Source: Prochilodus magdalenae
Lineage: Eukaryota > Chordata > Actinopteri > Characiformes > Prochilodontidae
Length of the DNA stretch: 64,000 nucleotides
NCBI GenBank assembly: GCA_024036415.1
Contig: JAMWET010003895.1
Location: forward strand, 372,001 to 436,000
Direction of reading: 5' to 3'
In this document: positions 1 through 14,041 of the stretch, in pieces
Position numbering within the stretch: position 1 is the stretch's first letter
Layout of the letters: each line of letters starts with the position of its first letter
The notes under the pieces: model-generated
Database searches by the model: none
The model's input: the letters and a program-made list of their open reading frames with translations, nothing else
Told to the model about the DNA's origin: nothing
Translations under genes and position numbers: made by a program

Positions 1-422
1 CCGAGGAATTTAGAATCCTCTGCTTTAATCTCTCTCTATTACACATACACACACATTGTTCCAAAAAGGGTCTCTCTGTTAAGTGCTGTTTAGCACAACC
101 CCCAACAACACATGCATTCCACGTAGCTAGGAGGACTCTAGCTTTGTATCATCTTTGTCATATCAAAACCTTGTAACTTCATTTATTCCAGAGTTCCTTT
201 GTATGTCATGGTCTTTTAAAAAACATTCCAAACATTCCAAATTCCAGCAAGGAAACTAGGAAACTTTCAGTTTTAGCAAAAATGTGGATCTACTTTTATG
301 TACTTGCCTTAATATTGATGTATTTTGATTTTTAAATGTACATATTTTCCACTTTCATGTCATTATTTAAGACTTTGCCACAGTACCCATACTTAAGTAC
401 TTCATTCATCCATTCATTGTTC
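1..422. other. Non-coding flank downstream of bok
   Basis: This AT-rich stretch lies beyond the probable bok cleavage site. I see no exon, RNA gene or recognisable repeat in it. Confidence 0.5.
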
Positions 423-428
423 TTTATT
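423..428 (-). terminator. bok: Probable bok polyadenylation signal (AATAAA on minus strand)
   Basis: The plus strand reads TTTATT, which is AATAAA in bok sense, about 600 nt after the stop codon. No closer canonical hexamer was noticed, so the 3' UTR would be roughly 0.6 kb. The choice of signal is inference. Confidence 0.45.
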
Positions 429-1028
429 CACCCCAATACACCAGCTGGCCTTTGCACTGGGTGAACATTTAATAATGGACAAATGATAAAATACCCCAAA
501 ATTACTTGGCCTTACATAAAGTGACCATTCTAAGATACAAGGTTTTGTTGTGACAACAGCAATATGCTAGGACATTTTGGTGTAGTCTTCCTCAATAAAA
601 GGTCTTGTGAAAAGAAGATATAGTGCAGTCCATTAGTAAACTAATAAAACTAATCAGTGCTATCCTTTGACAGAGTAACGGAGTTGGTGCCAGACAGGCT
701 TAAGCGGTTTCCACACTCTTTTGTTGGAGACCTTCCTGAGTCCTCCTGAAAGTTGCAGAGGCAGTGGCAGTCCAGCTATTATCACCATCACTCAACAAGA
801 CAGTTTGGATTTGGGGGGCAATCCAGGCATAACATGTAATAAAGCTTGGCAGAGAATGAAAACGTCCAGCTATGAACACAGGAAAGTCCGTTAAATGTAC
901 AGTGCAAACTTTCTGCATGTGTAAACACATCGATAGCATTAATAGGCCAAAGCAGTGAAGCTCCTTCCTGCAAAAATGGAAGAAAGGCTGTATGTCCACT
1001 GTCCCTCAAGGTCCCTCTATCCTGTCCT

Positions 1029-1154
1029 TCACTTCTCCCTCAGCAAGTAGAAGACCACAGCCTTCAGGTAGTGAACACACGTGCAGGCTGCTGCCACAAG
1101 CCAATGAGAGCGGAAGCTGGGGTCCGTGTTGACAACGCATTTTGTGATGTCAGC
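1029..1154 (-). CDS. bok: bok coding exon 4 (BH2 end and membrane anchor)
   Basis: It encodes ADITKCVVNTDP through the C-terminal hydrophobic segment (HWLVAAACTCVHYLKAVVF) and ends REK-stop. The acceptor is a TCTCTCAG-type site at 1155-1156 and the entry phase is 0. Confidence 0.95.
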   Translation of the reverse strand, partial: ADITKCVVNTDPSFRSHWLVAAACTCVHYLKAVVFYLLREK

Positions 1155-3070
1155 CTGAGAGAAAAGAGACAGGATCATGTTAAAATGAGAAATGCTGGAG
1201 ATTAGACAATGGATCCAGAAAGTATGTGGACACCACTGAACCACTGGTTCTTCATAAACTGTTAAAAACTACTTCATGAAGTGATGAACAAATGCCTCAG
1301 AGAACTCCAGATTCTTTGTGCGGATAATGGCTGGAGAAAAGAGTTATGCAACATGGAATCATTGAACTGGAGCTGAGTCTGTCAGGTTGTGTTCACAAAG
1401 TCATTTTGAATGCTAAGTGCAGAGAATCTGGACAGAAACTGCTCATAAATATGTGATCTGAATTGCACCAGCTTCATTTTGAAAGAAAACTTTGCTATTA
1501 AAGAAAGTGTCCAAATATTATACTATGCTCTACGTACATACAACCACCAAAGTGAATTCTGACTCCATTTTTTTCACTGAACGTCTTTCATCAACTCTAG
1601 AAAAGATTTTGTTTTGACAACACTAACAAGTTCACGAAAAGTAAATGCAGTTAGTGCTCAGCTATGTGCCTTCCAAGCCAAAGGCAACAAAGTGTAATCT
1701 AAGTGCTCCTATTTCAGCACGCAATGTCGTCAAGGGTCCAGGGGTTCAGAGGCTGTGAGCAGCCCGTTTCAGTATATGAGAAACCACTTCAAAGGCCTTT
1801 GGTTTCGGTGTGGAGTGGTAGAGGCAAGCATTTCACCACTTAGCACAGCTGATAGAGAAAGGATTATGCATCTTTATCAGGTACTCTACTAACAAAACAG
1901 CATGACCTTCAAAACGAGCCTTATACATAACTCTGCAAGCATGAAATGGAAATGTCTCAATGGTTTTCCTCAATGCCAACAAACAGAGCTGAACAGTTTT
2001 TACTTTTTAACAGTCATTGCAATATTGTGCTGTGTAATACTGACATACTTGTTTTTGCAACAACGCTTCTTACCTATTTTCTTTTTAAGTCTTAGCTGTG
2101 TACTTTAAGCAACTGGGCAATCACAGACATTTTAGTGGATGTTTGATAGGTTTCTAGATGAATCAAGACATTATGCTAACTAGGAGATAGGAGCCGGTTA
2201 GCATTAGTTGCAGATCTGCTCGACACAGAACATGTTTGATTCTGAAATGATACCGGTTTAGAGGGTAGCCAAGAGAAGTTGAGTGACTGGTGAACAAAAG
2301 CAGATATGTTCTTTGGTATATGTAGTTCGTAGTATGTATATGTAGCCACCGGTAGATTTTCCTCTTCTTACTATCAACACCATCCATTGGTGAGCTCCCA
2401 CACCACAAATCAGTGAAATCTAAACCTCTGAAACCTCTGAAATCTGAATGGAAGGCCGTTAAAACATCAAATACAAAGTTGAAATGTAGGATTTTGTTTA
2501 AAAATTCTGTCATTTTTAAATTCCATTAACATTTTAAATACTGTGGTACACTTTATTACTATTGCCTATAACAAATGTCACCAAAGTTTTGGATCAATAT
2601 TTTGCAGACCAGTCATTAACATGTCAGATCATAGGTCATCAACCAGCAATTGAATATATACAGGGCTTGATGCAAAGGGAGGTAATACCCTGGAAAATAA
2701 CAAAACATCACCTTTGTAAAACAGGCATCCCCCCAACCATCCACACTGATGTGGCATTGTTAGGTTACCAAAGATCCCCACCATCCACCATTTAATTCTA
2801 TTCACCATTAAGATTTTACAAAGTTGCCTTGTGCAATATTAGATATAACAAAATCAACACAAAGTCTTTATAAGAGCATAACTGTCTATTCACAGCCCAG
2901 CTAATGACTCTGCATGCTCTAACATAACAGAATTTCACGGCCTGATAATCGGATGTTGGCTATTTCAGTGGGGAACTCGCATCCACTGAGAGCCAAAAGA
3001 GAGAAAGAAAGGAGTCACTGGAAGGTGTGGACATTGTTAATTAAGTCCACTTAGCAATATGTGTGTGAGT

Positions 3071-3115
<45 letters not shown>

Positions 3116-6100
3116 TGTGTGTGTGTGTGTATGGTCTTTTATTCATCTCAAAGGACTAATCAGCCAAGCAGAACACACACGGATGCACGTAGGCAGAACC
3201 ACACAGCAAGATTCATAATAGTGCTGTCAGGGTCCATTATATTAGTGATCAAGCAATATGACAGTGATTTTAATGGGTATTGATAAGGCAGAGCCTTTAA
3301 AAACAGCGAAACAATAACAACAATAAAATGAAGTTAAATCAGCAATGAATCATGCAGCGCTTGAAGGAAGCTTGAAAGATTCTAATCAAACACACACCTT
3401 TTAAAAAGCCTTCATTTAAAAACCTACACACCGTTTGACAAAATAAAAGATCAACAAGCAAAAAAACCTGTACAATAATGCTAATTCCAGCTAATGTTAG
3501 CACTAAGCTAACTTTCTCTCTCACACAAACTTTATGTATTTTGCTGTGAGCTATGAAGACTAATTATAAGCCTTTTTAGTATTTTCTCTATTAATCTGTG
3601 GAGTAGGGTTATATGGGGACAGGGGTATAGGCCATTTGGGGACAACAGGGATGTTTGTACATGCAGCAGAGCTTTTAAAAAATTTGACCAGTTTTAAACT
3701 AAAACATAACTTTGAAATAAGCATGATGATGACCTAACAATAAACAATAAATTATATATTACATAATAATATAATACATATATAATACATATTTAATAAA
3801 TAAACACATCTGATGATTGCACACTTGTACATATTTTATTGCACAAATACTCTTTATTTGCTGAATTTAACATATAATTGGAAAATAAAGCATAAGATGT
3901 GACCTGCACAAAATTAATGGCACAAGACTTATTTTATGTTTTAGATTTCAGTTTGTAACCTGTAGAGCCCTAACTGATTTTACAAAGATGTTTCCTGCTA
4001 AGCTCTGTTCTGCTTCGCACCAAGCATCCTATGTATCTTCATTCAGTGGTGGTTTTATGTGCACCTACATCCAGAAGCTCTCAGGCTTCTCTGTGGGTGT
4101 GCCTGCTATGTTCAAAAATAGCAGTAATCCTGATGCTCCCCAGCAGGACACCTTGAAAAATGTAGATGGTGACTTTGCCCGCAGCAGCTTTTCACATTTA
4201 CCTCCCATTCAATTAGGTCTCCACACTGATAACATTACCCAAAAAAAAGCAGAGGAGAACAACTAGAAAGCACCCTGAAATTGGCCTATTGGTTATCGTT
4301 TTTTCAGTGTACCATGTATTTCTAAACTATACACTGTAAAACGTAATGCAAGGTGCTACATTCATCAGGACAACTTCCTAGAAGTATGCTACTTTTTCGC
4401 TAGCTGCTAGCTGTCATGTCCCCCCGTACATTGTGTGAAGGTTTTATTTTGGTGCCCGTGGCACTATTTAAGGTGGACTGTAAAATTCAAATGACTTTGA
4501 ATTGAACACAACTTGTTGCTTTACTTTTTTGCAGACAATATGAATCCATCAACAGCTTCCTCATCCAAAGGCCCTTTATGAGTCAACTTTGAGTTTTTAG
4601 GGGAAAACCCCCAAAACCAACTGTACCATGGCTGAAACCTTTTCTAGAGAAACCAGACCTACCTAGTTAAAGCAACATATCAGCAGCCAGCACAATCAAG
4701 CCTACGAAACCCACTGGACACAACGACATGCCCAGCACAAACACCTACATGTACAGACAGAGCCTGTTCTTCAGTGTATTGTACACGCGTACACACACAC
4801 GTTGGGTGTGTAATCTGAGAGGTACAAATACGCTTAACCTTACTTTTCCTACTAGGTATTCCCTGAAAGTTTCCATCACAGCACAAACAAGACAAAGGCC
4901 TGCTTAATTCTGACACTGCTATAGTGTAGCAAGTCATGTGGCTCCCCAGATGTTACCGGGTCCATCCACCATAGAAACATACCGCACATACCACTCAGCA
5001 GGGGGACCACAGTACAATATAGATAAACATTCCCACTACCCACAGCAAGCGTTCCATTTATATCCGCTATATCCTCTCTCTGTCCTTTTTTATATCTTCC
5101 TTGCAGGAGAAAAAAAAAGAACCAGAGATGATATCACGATCACACTACATGTCCAAAAGTACCAGTACACTCCTGTGTTAGGATAAACCCACCGCTGACA
5201 CAGGTGTTCAACTGCACTTACACAGCTTGTTTAATGGCCATAGAAAGCACTGCCAGGCCAAGATGCTCTGAGGCAGCTGCACATTAGCCAAATGTCAGTA
5301 TGCCCAATGCCAAGTGTCAGTTAGAAGGGTATAAAGCTCTGCAGCACTGGACTGTAAACCAATGGAACTGTATTCTCTGAAGTGATAAAGGCTCCATCCA
5401 ATACTTCTGGGATGAGTTACTGATCATCCGTCATTAGTAACTGTCCTCACTAATGCTCTTGTTACTGAATGCAAACAAATTCAAACAGCAGTGTTTCAAA
5501 ATCTAGCAATGAGGTTGTTACTGCAGCAAAGGGGAACTAGCTATTAACAACACTGCTTTCAGAAGAAAGACTTTTGGACACATAGAGTCTGTTCAGCCCA
5601 AAGGTCTGGGTGCTCCTGGTCAAAACACACTTCTGCACATTTTAAATCACAATTACTGTTTACTTGCTGAATTTAACATGCTGGGGAAGCAAAGCACTGT
5701 ATAAAATGTTGCCTGTCCAAAAATAAAGGCACATTTTATATTTTATGTTTTTGGTTTTTTTTACTTACCAAATTAACAAAAAACCTCTGAAATTGTGTTA
5801 CTAAATACACAAGAAATACACAACAGCTTGCAACTACTTCTACCATGTGATACATAATAAACTATACAGTATGTTTAGCCACAAACAAATTGTGTTTTCA
5901 TTCAAACTAAATACAAGTGAGATGGTCTGATACACAAATAACTATAAGCTTAAAAAGCTGTAAGCGTCAGTGTAGATTTCTTACCCATCCTCCTCTCCTC
6001 TTTAACCAGGACACCAGACTCTTGCGGACAAACTCGCCCATGCAGTCAACAATGGTGTGCACCATGGCTGGGTGGCCATGCCTAACACAGTCCACTGCCA

Positions 6101-6173
6101 GAGCTCCAGCTACAGCGTACAGAGAGACAACCTTACCCCACGTTACCCCTGCCCAGATAGAGTCACGGAGAGA

Positions 6174-6204
<31 letters not shown>

Positions 6205-9200
6205 GCAGTCAGTTATCTAACAATATTGCTTATACAATGTTTTCACACAACATACATTCTCACAATAACACAGCAGCTGCGATTTACATTATGTGAACAT
6301 TTTATGATAAATTAAAAAGTGCTCCAAAATAGTTTAGAATAAAATCTCCTACATAACTTTCACTTTTGTTGCATAATTTCCCTCAGCTTTTGTAGTTTTA
6401 TGTCGTTTGAAAACTCCAGTTACCATTTGCCTTGTTTTCAGCAAGACTGAATCTGTTGGAATGTTCCAAAATTACTTAGCAAGCAAATATTATTGCCATG
6501 CCTCACACAAAGTTAACACATTTTCTTTTTTCTGTATAGTTACTATTTCAGTGACACAATGTTTTGTTCCAACAGCAATGATATATATCCAGTCAAACAT
6601 CTGAATTTTACCTATAGTAAACTAGGCCACAGGAACATCTCACCACAATTTAAGCTACTGGGACGATGACTCACTACCTCTGAATGAGTCACATACACCT
6701 ACATCATAAAGAAATGTAACTATATAGTGCTGACCCATAGACACAAACAGAGAGAGTCGAACTCACTGGCAGTAAAACCTTGTTCAGTGAGAGGAGCTTA
6801 CTAATCTCCTCTCCTAATCATTTTACTAATCCGGTAAAAATGATTTTACTACAGCTATTAAATTTAGTCAGTTTACTGAAGCCAGTTTTAGTATTTCTTA
6901 CTGCTCCTGCAAACATTTCATCAAACGAGAGAACTCAACACCAGAGGCTGCTTTTCTCCAAGTCCTGTCCACATAATCAGCCTCTTTACTACTTTACTAC
7001 TGACAGACACTCATAGAGTTCCATCAGCACAAGCTGCTGATAATATCTACAGATGAGCAATAAAATAATAAAACAGATACAGTTTCGATTTGGATCGCAG
7101 AACATATTTTGGCCAGGCATCAGTGATCTGATTAAATCAGTGATCTGGTTTATAAATGAGCAGCCTTTTTTTTTTTTTTTTTAAATGTCCCTCTATTTCA
7201 TATTTTCTGCTTTTATATTTTTTGTTTTCATGGGGGTAAATGTGACAGTAACAGAATGACTGCATCTCTGCAAAATTTCTGACCAATTAAATTTCTAACC
7301 ATTCGCATCCTAGAGGTAATTTGGTGCACAAGTAGCCAACATCCGAGTGAAAGCAACAGAACCAAATGAAAAACATCAAAGAATATCACAAACTCTGATG
7401 AACAGGTTTAAAGATGCATGTTGTAAGCATGACATGAAAGGTAGTTTAGACCGCTGCCTCAATGCTATGTCACTCAGCCAGTTGTTGTTGGGGGTTTTTT
7501 GGTGTGGATGTGTGACCCCACCCCTGCTTTGTTTTAAAGTCATTTTAAAGACAAGTATATTAATATGTGTCCAAAACAAAGCTCTCCAAAAAGATTAATG
7601 GAATATCTAATATAATATCTATAATATATACCTTTATTAATGCTTTCAGTTGTTTAGAATGTGCTGTATACAGTTAGGGTGGGTTGTAACCAACCCTATT
7701 TGGTAGAAGGCCAATATGTCTCACTAGTCCAATTCCATATCGACTCTTATATAGTTTAGGCATCTTTTACTCTTCTCAAATGTGGAACCAAGAAAAAGTT
7801 GTCTGACTCATATCAGATATGTGAAGGTGTTTCCCAATCCCCTGCAATTATCTTCAACTTGACTATAATCACTCCGGGCATTGCGTGAGTTCACCCTCAG
7901 TGGTGTAACAACGACTGAGTGTTTGTGTGTGTGGGTGAGCACACAGATGAATTTGCACATGACTAAGCTGTTGCTGCCAGGTAAATTAGCCCACTGGAGG
8001 ATGGGTAAACGCACTGTAGTCCCCCTCTTCAGCAGCCAGAGCATGCGTAAAGTGAAGGTGTGTGCATGTGTGTGTGTCAGTGGACTACAGAGCGGCTTAG
8101 AACTGCAACACAACCCTCTGCCTCCCTCTAACCATGATGCTTCACTGACACACTGACTGTCAGATACATTATAACAAATGAGTCATTCCTGTTAGTGAGG
8201 CCAGAGAAGGACCTTTACCTCCTTCTGCAGGACCTCAGGTCAGATATTGTTTAATAATATAGTCACTAGGTCTGTTTAATTCAAGTAACGTAAGGCCAGG
8301 TGTGGCTTATTCATCATGAAATGTAAAAAAATAAGCCAAAAAATAAAGGAAAAATTAAGTGATGAGGGACTTTAAATACATTCTGGCTACAGCAAAAAAT
8401 AAAATATGAAAAATAAGCATGAAAATATATTCGACTTATTTTGAAGATGGTCATTGCTGAAAAAAGTTCTAGGCTTTGCTGTCTAGCAAAAAAAAATTAA
8501 CACATTAAATAAAATTATTTAATTATGGGATCAGAGTAATGCGAAAATAACATGGCGTTTTTACTTTTGCACCTTAATATTTTTGGAACTGGGCAGGGGT
8601 AATAGTAGCAGGTCAAATGAAGCAGACACTTTGAAATAGATGCAGCTTTTTGGTCTAATGTTAATGACTGATGTAGATCAAAATGAGTAGTACGTTAGTG
8701 CTGGCCAAAATAACAATATTTAATTAAAATGAAAGAATATTACAATATGCCGCAATAAGCTTTTCTCAGCACCTTAAACACATCTCAGCTGCATGTCTGA
8801 TTATTAATAGAGAATAGTCTGTTTTAACTGGAAGTAGTGCAGCTCAGTGTGTGCCATAAACATATTGCCAACTGTGGAAAAATATGCATTGACTTGATTT
8901 AAAACACTACATAATATATGTGTAAATAATTTACAACAAAGTTCTGACTTTTGTCAACATGTCACAAACATTTGATTCACACATTACTTTCACCAGCCAA
9001 GTCTTTGTGAAAAAGCAGCTGAATATGAAGTTGGCATTTTCAGCATGCCAGTAAAGGCAGAGAGGGGAAGCAGCCGCAGACTGATAGAGTGTGAGTGGGT
9101 GACCATCCAGGCTTTGGAGTCACAGATAAACAGTGCGGTTTGAAGTTCAGAACAACCAGAAAACGCCCACGCTTCCTCCCTCCCTAATGAGCGAGTTCAA

Positions 9201-12200
9201 ACCTGATAAGCGAGTCAATAAGTAGATGGAACTGTCTGAACCAAAAAGCACTATTCACTAGAGAGCGATCTGTGGAAGAACAACCCGAACATGCACACAC
9301 TTTCAGCTGTTAGTTAAACTGTGGTCAGTGACCTACTTGGGTTACGACAGTGGCCCCTTCTGTATGAATAATCAGAGCTGTAACATCACAGAAAGAATAG
9401 GGAGCTCTAAGGTGTCTTTTCATCTTCGGGGTGTGTTCGGGAGTGTGACATTTCCATTTAACTCGCCAACCCAATGTAACTAGACACTTCTTGTTGTCTG
9501 GAAGAAGCTCTTGGGTCTACAGGCCTATGGTCAGCCAGTGCTCCACTCTAAGTTAAAAGCTACGTTTCTGTCAGTACCAAAGCTCCCTCCTTAGGTCAGT
9601 CGGTGCTTTGTTTTGAGGAAAAATCTATGTTTCTGTCAGTCTCAAAGCTCTCTTAAGCACCTGAATATATACACTCTGGGCTTTATGGTACTGTTTCCCT
9701 GGAACACCAGCTCGAATGCCTCTAAGTGTATGACTCAGGTTTACTGCTGCTCGGGAAAGATCAACACTGAGGTGGGGCCTGGGTTCAATCAGACAGCTTC
9801 GAATCACTCCCCTCTTCAACCACTTTGAAGGGGGTGTTTTGTTTTAACTTCTTGATCTCCAGGCTTATTATTCAGTAACTGCTATGACTTATTCACTGCC
9901 TATGATTACACTAATATGTAAGGTATGTAGTTTTGTATGACAGTGAAAGAAAAAGTCCATGTTGGACGTCATGTTATGAAATGTGACATTTTGTTTTGGG
10001 AAAAAGTGTTTCTGTAAATAGACTATGGACAAGTTGTTCTACTTCCCCTCTCCAAGGATGAAAATTGGATTTCGGAAGCCTATCCACTAAATGCGCTGAG
10101 TCTGAAATGATGGACAAAAGCAGCCTGGAAACTTGGCCAGACTTTGTTTATACTGTAAAATCCTATGGTGTTCTCCAAGTTCTCTAGCACTGTCACCATG
10201 TGTATATATCTGTAAAAAAGATGTCCATTTCTTCTTACCCTAAAAGGAATAAAGCTTGAATATACAGATAAATCACCTCAGGAGTGGTGTGAAGCCCTCG
10301 CTGCCTGAACGTGTACTGCTTTCTTCTAAATATATTCACTACCTTTGTAGAGCCAAACAACATCCAGGAACTGAAAGCACCGTGCTATTGCTACTCTTAT
10401 TTGTCCTCCACGTTACATGACTGAGTGGCTCCTGTGCTAATAATAGCTGTTCTGGCAAGTGGAAAAAGAGTACACACGTTTGTCCAATGCTATGGATTTC
10501 CTTATTGATCAGTAAGAGATCAATAATCAGACAAACCCAGAGCACAGAGGGTTTTTGTGACCAACCTGTGGAGAATATTTCAGCCGCTACCGCCAGGAAG
10601 GCATCAGAAACTATGCTCTCTGAAGCCACAGTGATGTTCAGTTGCCGTGCCACGTTGCGATACACGTTCGGACGCAAGTACTCTAGCTCATCACCTGGAA
10701 GACACAGAGACAGAAGAATTAATGGAGCATTGTGATGGTCTGTTTACAGCATATATGTGAGTGCATGTTGTTCCTCTCGATGGTATTTGTTTTTTTCTCT
10801 TATTAAAATTGATTTATAATATATTGATATATAAATTCAATGAGGTCACATGGAATAAAGAGGGCAAAATAAAAATGAGTGAAATAACAGGAGCTTAAAA
10901 CATAAAGATTGGACCCATAACAACCATGCAAGACCTGACAGACCATTAAACTGTCATTGTCAGATAAACTGTACTTAAAGGTCACATGCACTGACACACT
11001 AATAGACATGGTATAGCAGTATGTAAATTAATTATGTAGTAGTGTTACCTCAGGGGCCAGCTTGGAAACATCTTGGGAAGATATAGGGTATTGTCTTATA
11101 AGTGAGGCTGAACACTGGCCAGTGTGTTCATGGCAGGACAACATGAATTACTGGAGTTTGAACAAGCATGATAGTGGAATGCCTCAATTAGCCTCATGTT
11201 GGGTGAATGTGCAAGCCACACCATTCATCAGAGCTCTCAAGAATGCTCCAGTTCTAGACAACCTGGGCCCGACAGCATGGTGCATTATCCTGTTGGAATA
11301 TCCCATTATTGTGGGGGCATATGAAGTCCAGGAAATGAAACATAGTGGACAATGGTCAATGACATGGTGGACCCAACCCATGCCATAAGAACCCACACGA
11401 GTATGGAACCACAACCAGCCGGCACAGTGCGTTGTTGACAATTGGGGTCCTTGGCTTCATGGGGGTCTGCGCCACACAAATTCACAAATCATCAGCGCCA
11501 AACAATTGGCACCACAACTCATCGGACCATGTTGTCAAGTGATGTGGTGGGTCTTCTGCTTCTATATCTCATGGAAGCTAAATAACGCTGCACTGACCTT
11601 TGCATGCGGGGCTTCCTTCACTGACTCTGGAAGTAATTCCTTGTCTATTCATTGCAGCCAGATGCTGCCGGTCATTAAACATCCACTGGCAGCCTCTGCA
11701 CTGTCCACTGAGGGTGCCAATGCTGTCTATGCTGTACTTCAAGTAAGCATGTGACACTGTGGATCAAGGAATGTTAAATGACCTCAAAATTTGAAAATGG
11801 AATGTCCTATAAGTCTGGCACTCACTATTATGTTTGAACTCCAATAATTCACATTACCTTGCCATGAGCCCAATGGCCAGTGTTAAACCTCACTCACAAG
11901 GTAGGACCTCACAATTTGTATGGGTGTTGGGGTTACCAAGCTGTCCCCTGAGATTACTTCATAGCTAATTCACATGGCATCCCATGACTTTTGGCATGTC
12001 AGTGTATATAAGCTGTTTTAAAGGCAAAGTCTGGACATACATTGTAATATATAATTAAATTTTATATTTAATGTTATGATAAAAAAATTATTTACTTTAT
12101 TTATAATCATTCTGCATAGTTAAACCATTTAGATGTAAACAAAATTATGAGAGGAGCTAGTTGTCCAAAGTGTTTAATGCCTGTAAAAGCTGCCTCAGAC

Positions 12201-14041
12201 TATTTTGCCAATCCAGCAAGGCTCTAAAAACTCAGATGTGTTGGTTCACTGGTTGCTGTGAATAGAAGAGTATTTGTGTGGTATAGTATTTGTGTGGTAG
12301 GCATCACACCCCCTAGGGTTCTATTGCTGCCGTTCAAGAGTCTTCTCTACAATGAACCACGTCACACCAAAGCATCCTGAATGAGGTTCTTTTGATCTAA
12401 GCATTTGAATTAGGGGGAAATTTGAAACAAACTAAAGTAATTCTTTTTAACAGCTTTAACTTCATCGAAATTTGTATTAAAATCAGACCCAGGTTCAGCA
12501 CTTTGACAGTGCTTTGGATGTAACTGATTCAAATGTGGCTTTACATAAAGAAAATAAATTACATCAAGACGAACAGTGCAAAAAGAAGCAAACGTACTCT
12601 ACTGCAAGTTAGATACATTCAAAACACTGTTATAAATTATTTTCCAGTGCTGAAAGGGTTAAGCAGGGTGAAGTGAGGGCGGGGAACCTCCAGCCAACGC
12701 AGATCTGCTCTACGATAACAGCTGGAATGATCCACATTTTTACATGCTTTGTCCATACAAAGCGTTTTCAGGAAACTGGGCCAACCCTCCAATTAAAAGG
12801 ATTGTGTTCCCTTTTACGGGAAAGATTAGTCGTGTCAATGCCCAGACAGTGTCCATACAGCCGTTCGGTTCATGTCATATGACATGTGGCCTCACAGTAT
12901 ATACGGTCTTGACTCTGAAAAAAGATTTAGTGACTGAAGTGTTACAGAGATCATGCAAAAGGACATACATGGAGATCTCAGTTTAGAGTCATGTGATGTG
13001 AGGACTCTATATGGCCTCTGTACATAGGACAGTATAATGTCTTCAAAGTGAGGCGACGTTTAACCCTGTAAACCCCATACTATTCAACAACACAAACTAT
13101 TTGAAGATCACTATCTATCCAGCGTATGTTTAAGATACCTAGACATATTTTAATGGACCCTGATTGTTGCTGTACTATTATTATGAGTTCTTAACTTAAT
13201 CATCATGGCCCGCCAAAATAATAAGGAGCCATCAGTGGGTGAGGCTTGTAAAATGTGCTGTAAGACATTATGAAACCCACAGTTATAAAGGAAACTCCAA
13301 GAGGGCAAATGGGGGAAAAGAATGCAGGAGGTGGCTATTGCACAATCCTGCCTGAGGACAACCTCTAACAGACCAACGTATATTTTATAACTTGAAAAGC
13401 CACAATACTACTCAAGATAATACTGACAGGTCACAGAAAGGGTTGGTCCCTACACCCATCAGCTCCTCTTCTGACATCTTATTGGAGCTGGCTAAACATA
13501 CTTGCTCAGCCAGACTTTCAACACAACAGTGTGTCGCATACCAGCATAAACAGCAGGTGTGCACGCCTTAAAAATCCAAACAAGTGCTGCTACAACAAGT
13601 TACACCACACTCGGTATCACGGTAGATGATGAAAATGATATTATCACAGTGGAACACGAGGTTAAACTGGATGCTCATATACGTGATGTACAACTAATAT
13701 ATTTGCTACCGAAGTGTGAGCCCACCTCTACAGTTTAAAGGGCCCTTGAACCCATATTTTTATCGTTCATTCAATTTTTAACATCAACTCAATATCAAGA
13801 CAAAGCTGAAACAAAATTTACCTAACCACAAAAGGACTGACGACACTTCTCCCAGGGACCCCCCTGAGGACAGTCCATGTTCAGGCTTGGACCAACCAAT
13901 TCCAGCACGATTGAGCCTTGAATGGATGTAGTCTCTACACAGCACTTTCGACTGTGAGACAAGTTCCTTATCTGTGGGAGAGCGGTCAAAGACTTCCATC
14001 ACTTCTGCTGCAAACACTGAAGAGCGGCGCAGCATCTCCAT
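1029..14041 (-). CDS. bok: BCL-2-related ovarian killer (Bok), complete gene, 212 aa
   Basis: Bok is a BAX/BAK-like pro-apoptotic effector that permeabilises the outer mitochondrial membrane and also resides on ER membranes. The coding exons, complement, are 13822-14041, 10566-10694, 5985-6148 and 1029-1154. They total 639 nt, or 212 aa plus stop, the same length as human BOK. The start is the ATG opening MEMLRRSSVF, which aligns with human MEVLRRSSVF; an in-frame ATG three codons upstream (MKGMEML) is less likely. The BH3-like segment (LGDELEYLRPNVYRN) spans the exon 1/2 junction around residue 74. BH1 is GVTWGKVVSLYAV (about residues 117-129), BH2 is SWLKRRGGWADI, and a hydrophobic C-terminal anchor ends in YLLREK. 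All four junctions use GT/AG with matching phases (1, 1, 0). Teleosts may keep two copies (boka/bokb), and I did not decide which this is. Confidence 0.96.
1155..5984 (-). other. bok: bok intron 3
   Basis: This 4.8 kb intron has GT/AG ends. It holds a (TG)n microsatellite at 3059-3131 and AT-rich stretches near 3740-3800. No other exon or gene was recognised. Confidence 0.8.
3059..3131. repeat. (TG)n microsatellite with interruptions
   Basis: Alternating GT dinucleotides are broken by GAGT and TATG variants. The open frame reading Val-Cys repeats through it is an artefact of the repeat. Confidence 0.95.
5985..6148 (-). CDS. bok: bok coding exon 3 (BH1 domain)
   Basis: It encodes GVTWGKVVSLYAVAGALAVD and continues to RRGGW. 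The entry phase is 1 (GG completes a Gly codon) and the exit phase is 0, with donor GTAAGAAA. The BH1 W-G-K core and the BH2 start (SWLKRRGGW) are both here. Confidence 0.95.
6149..10565 (-). other. bok: bok intron 2
   Basis: This 4.4 kb intron has GT/AG ends. It contains the (GA)n tract beside the exon 3 acceptor and a 20-nt T run near 7167. No other gene was seen. Confidence 0.75.
6176..6204. repeat. (GA)n microsatellite in the acceptor region of bok exon 3
   Basis: About 14 GA units on the plus strand form a (CT)n tract in the bok pre-mRNA, some 28-56 nt upstream of the exon 3 acceptor. It could serve as an extended polypyrimidine tract. Confidence 0.9.
10566..10694 (-). CDS. bok: bok coding exon 2 (BH3 end)
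   Basis: It encodes DELEYLRPNVYRNVARQLNI through FLAVAAEIFSTG. It is 129 nt long with phase 1 at both ends, so skipping it would keep frame but remove the second half of BH3 and the following helix. Confidence 0.95.
10695..13821 (-). other. bok: bok intron 1
   Basis: This 3.1 kb intron has GT/AG ends. It hosts the non-autonomous transposon copy at 11049-11952. The remainder shows no recognisable feature. Confidence 0.75.
11049..11952 (+). mobile_element. Non-autonomous DNA transposon with long terminal inverted repeats, copy 1
   Basis: The left end (CTCAGGGGCCAGCTTGG) is the inverted match of the right end (CCAAGCTGTCCCCTGAG). The inverted similarity runs inward for about 130 bp on each side, including GTGAGGCTGAACACTGGCC at the left and GGCCAGTGTTAAACCTCAC at the right. 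The flanks GTTAC and ATTAC may be a decayed 5-bp target duplication. The open frames inside show no transposase motif. A diverged second copy in opposite orientation lies at about 27475-28490. I do not know the superfamily. Confidence 0.8.

Noticed and set aside
3059..3283. Cys/Val-rich ORF over the (TG)n tract
   Set aside because: It is the translation of a dinucleotide repeat; no family signal.
11062..11754. Several ORFs of 80-108 aa on both strands around 11062-11754
   Set aside because: They lie wholly inside a transposon copy whose other copy (27475-28490) does not preserve the frames.
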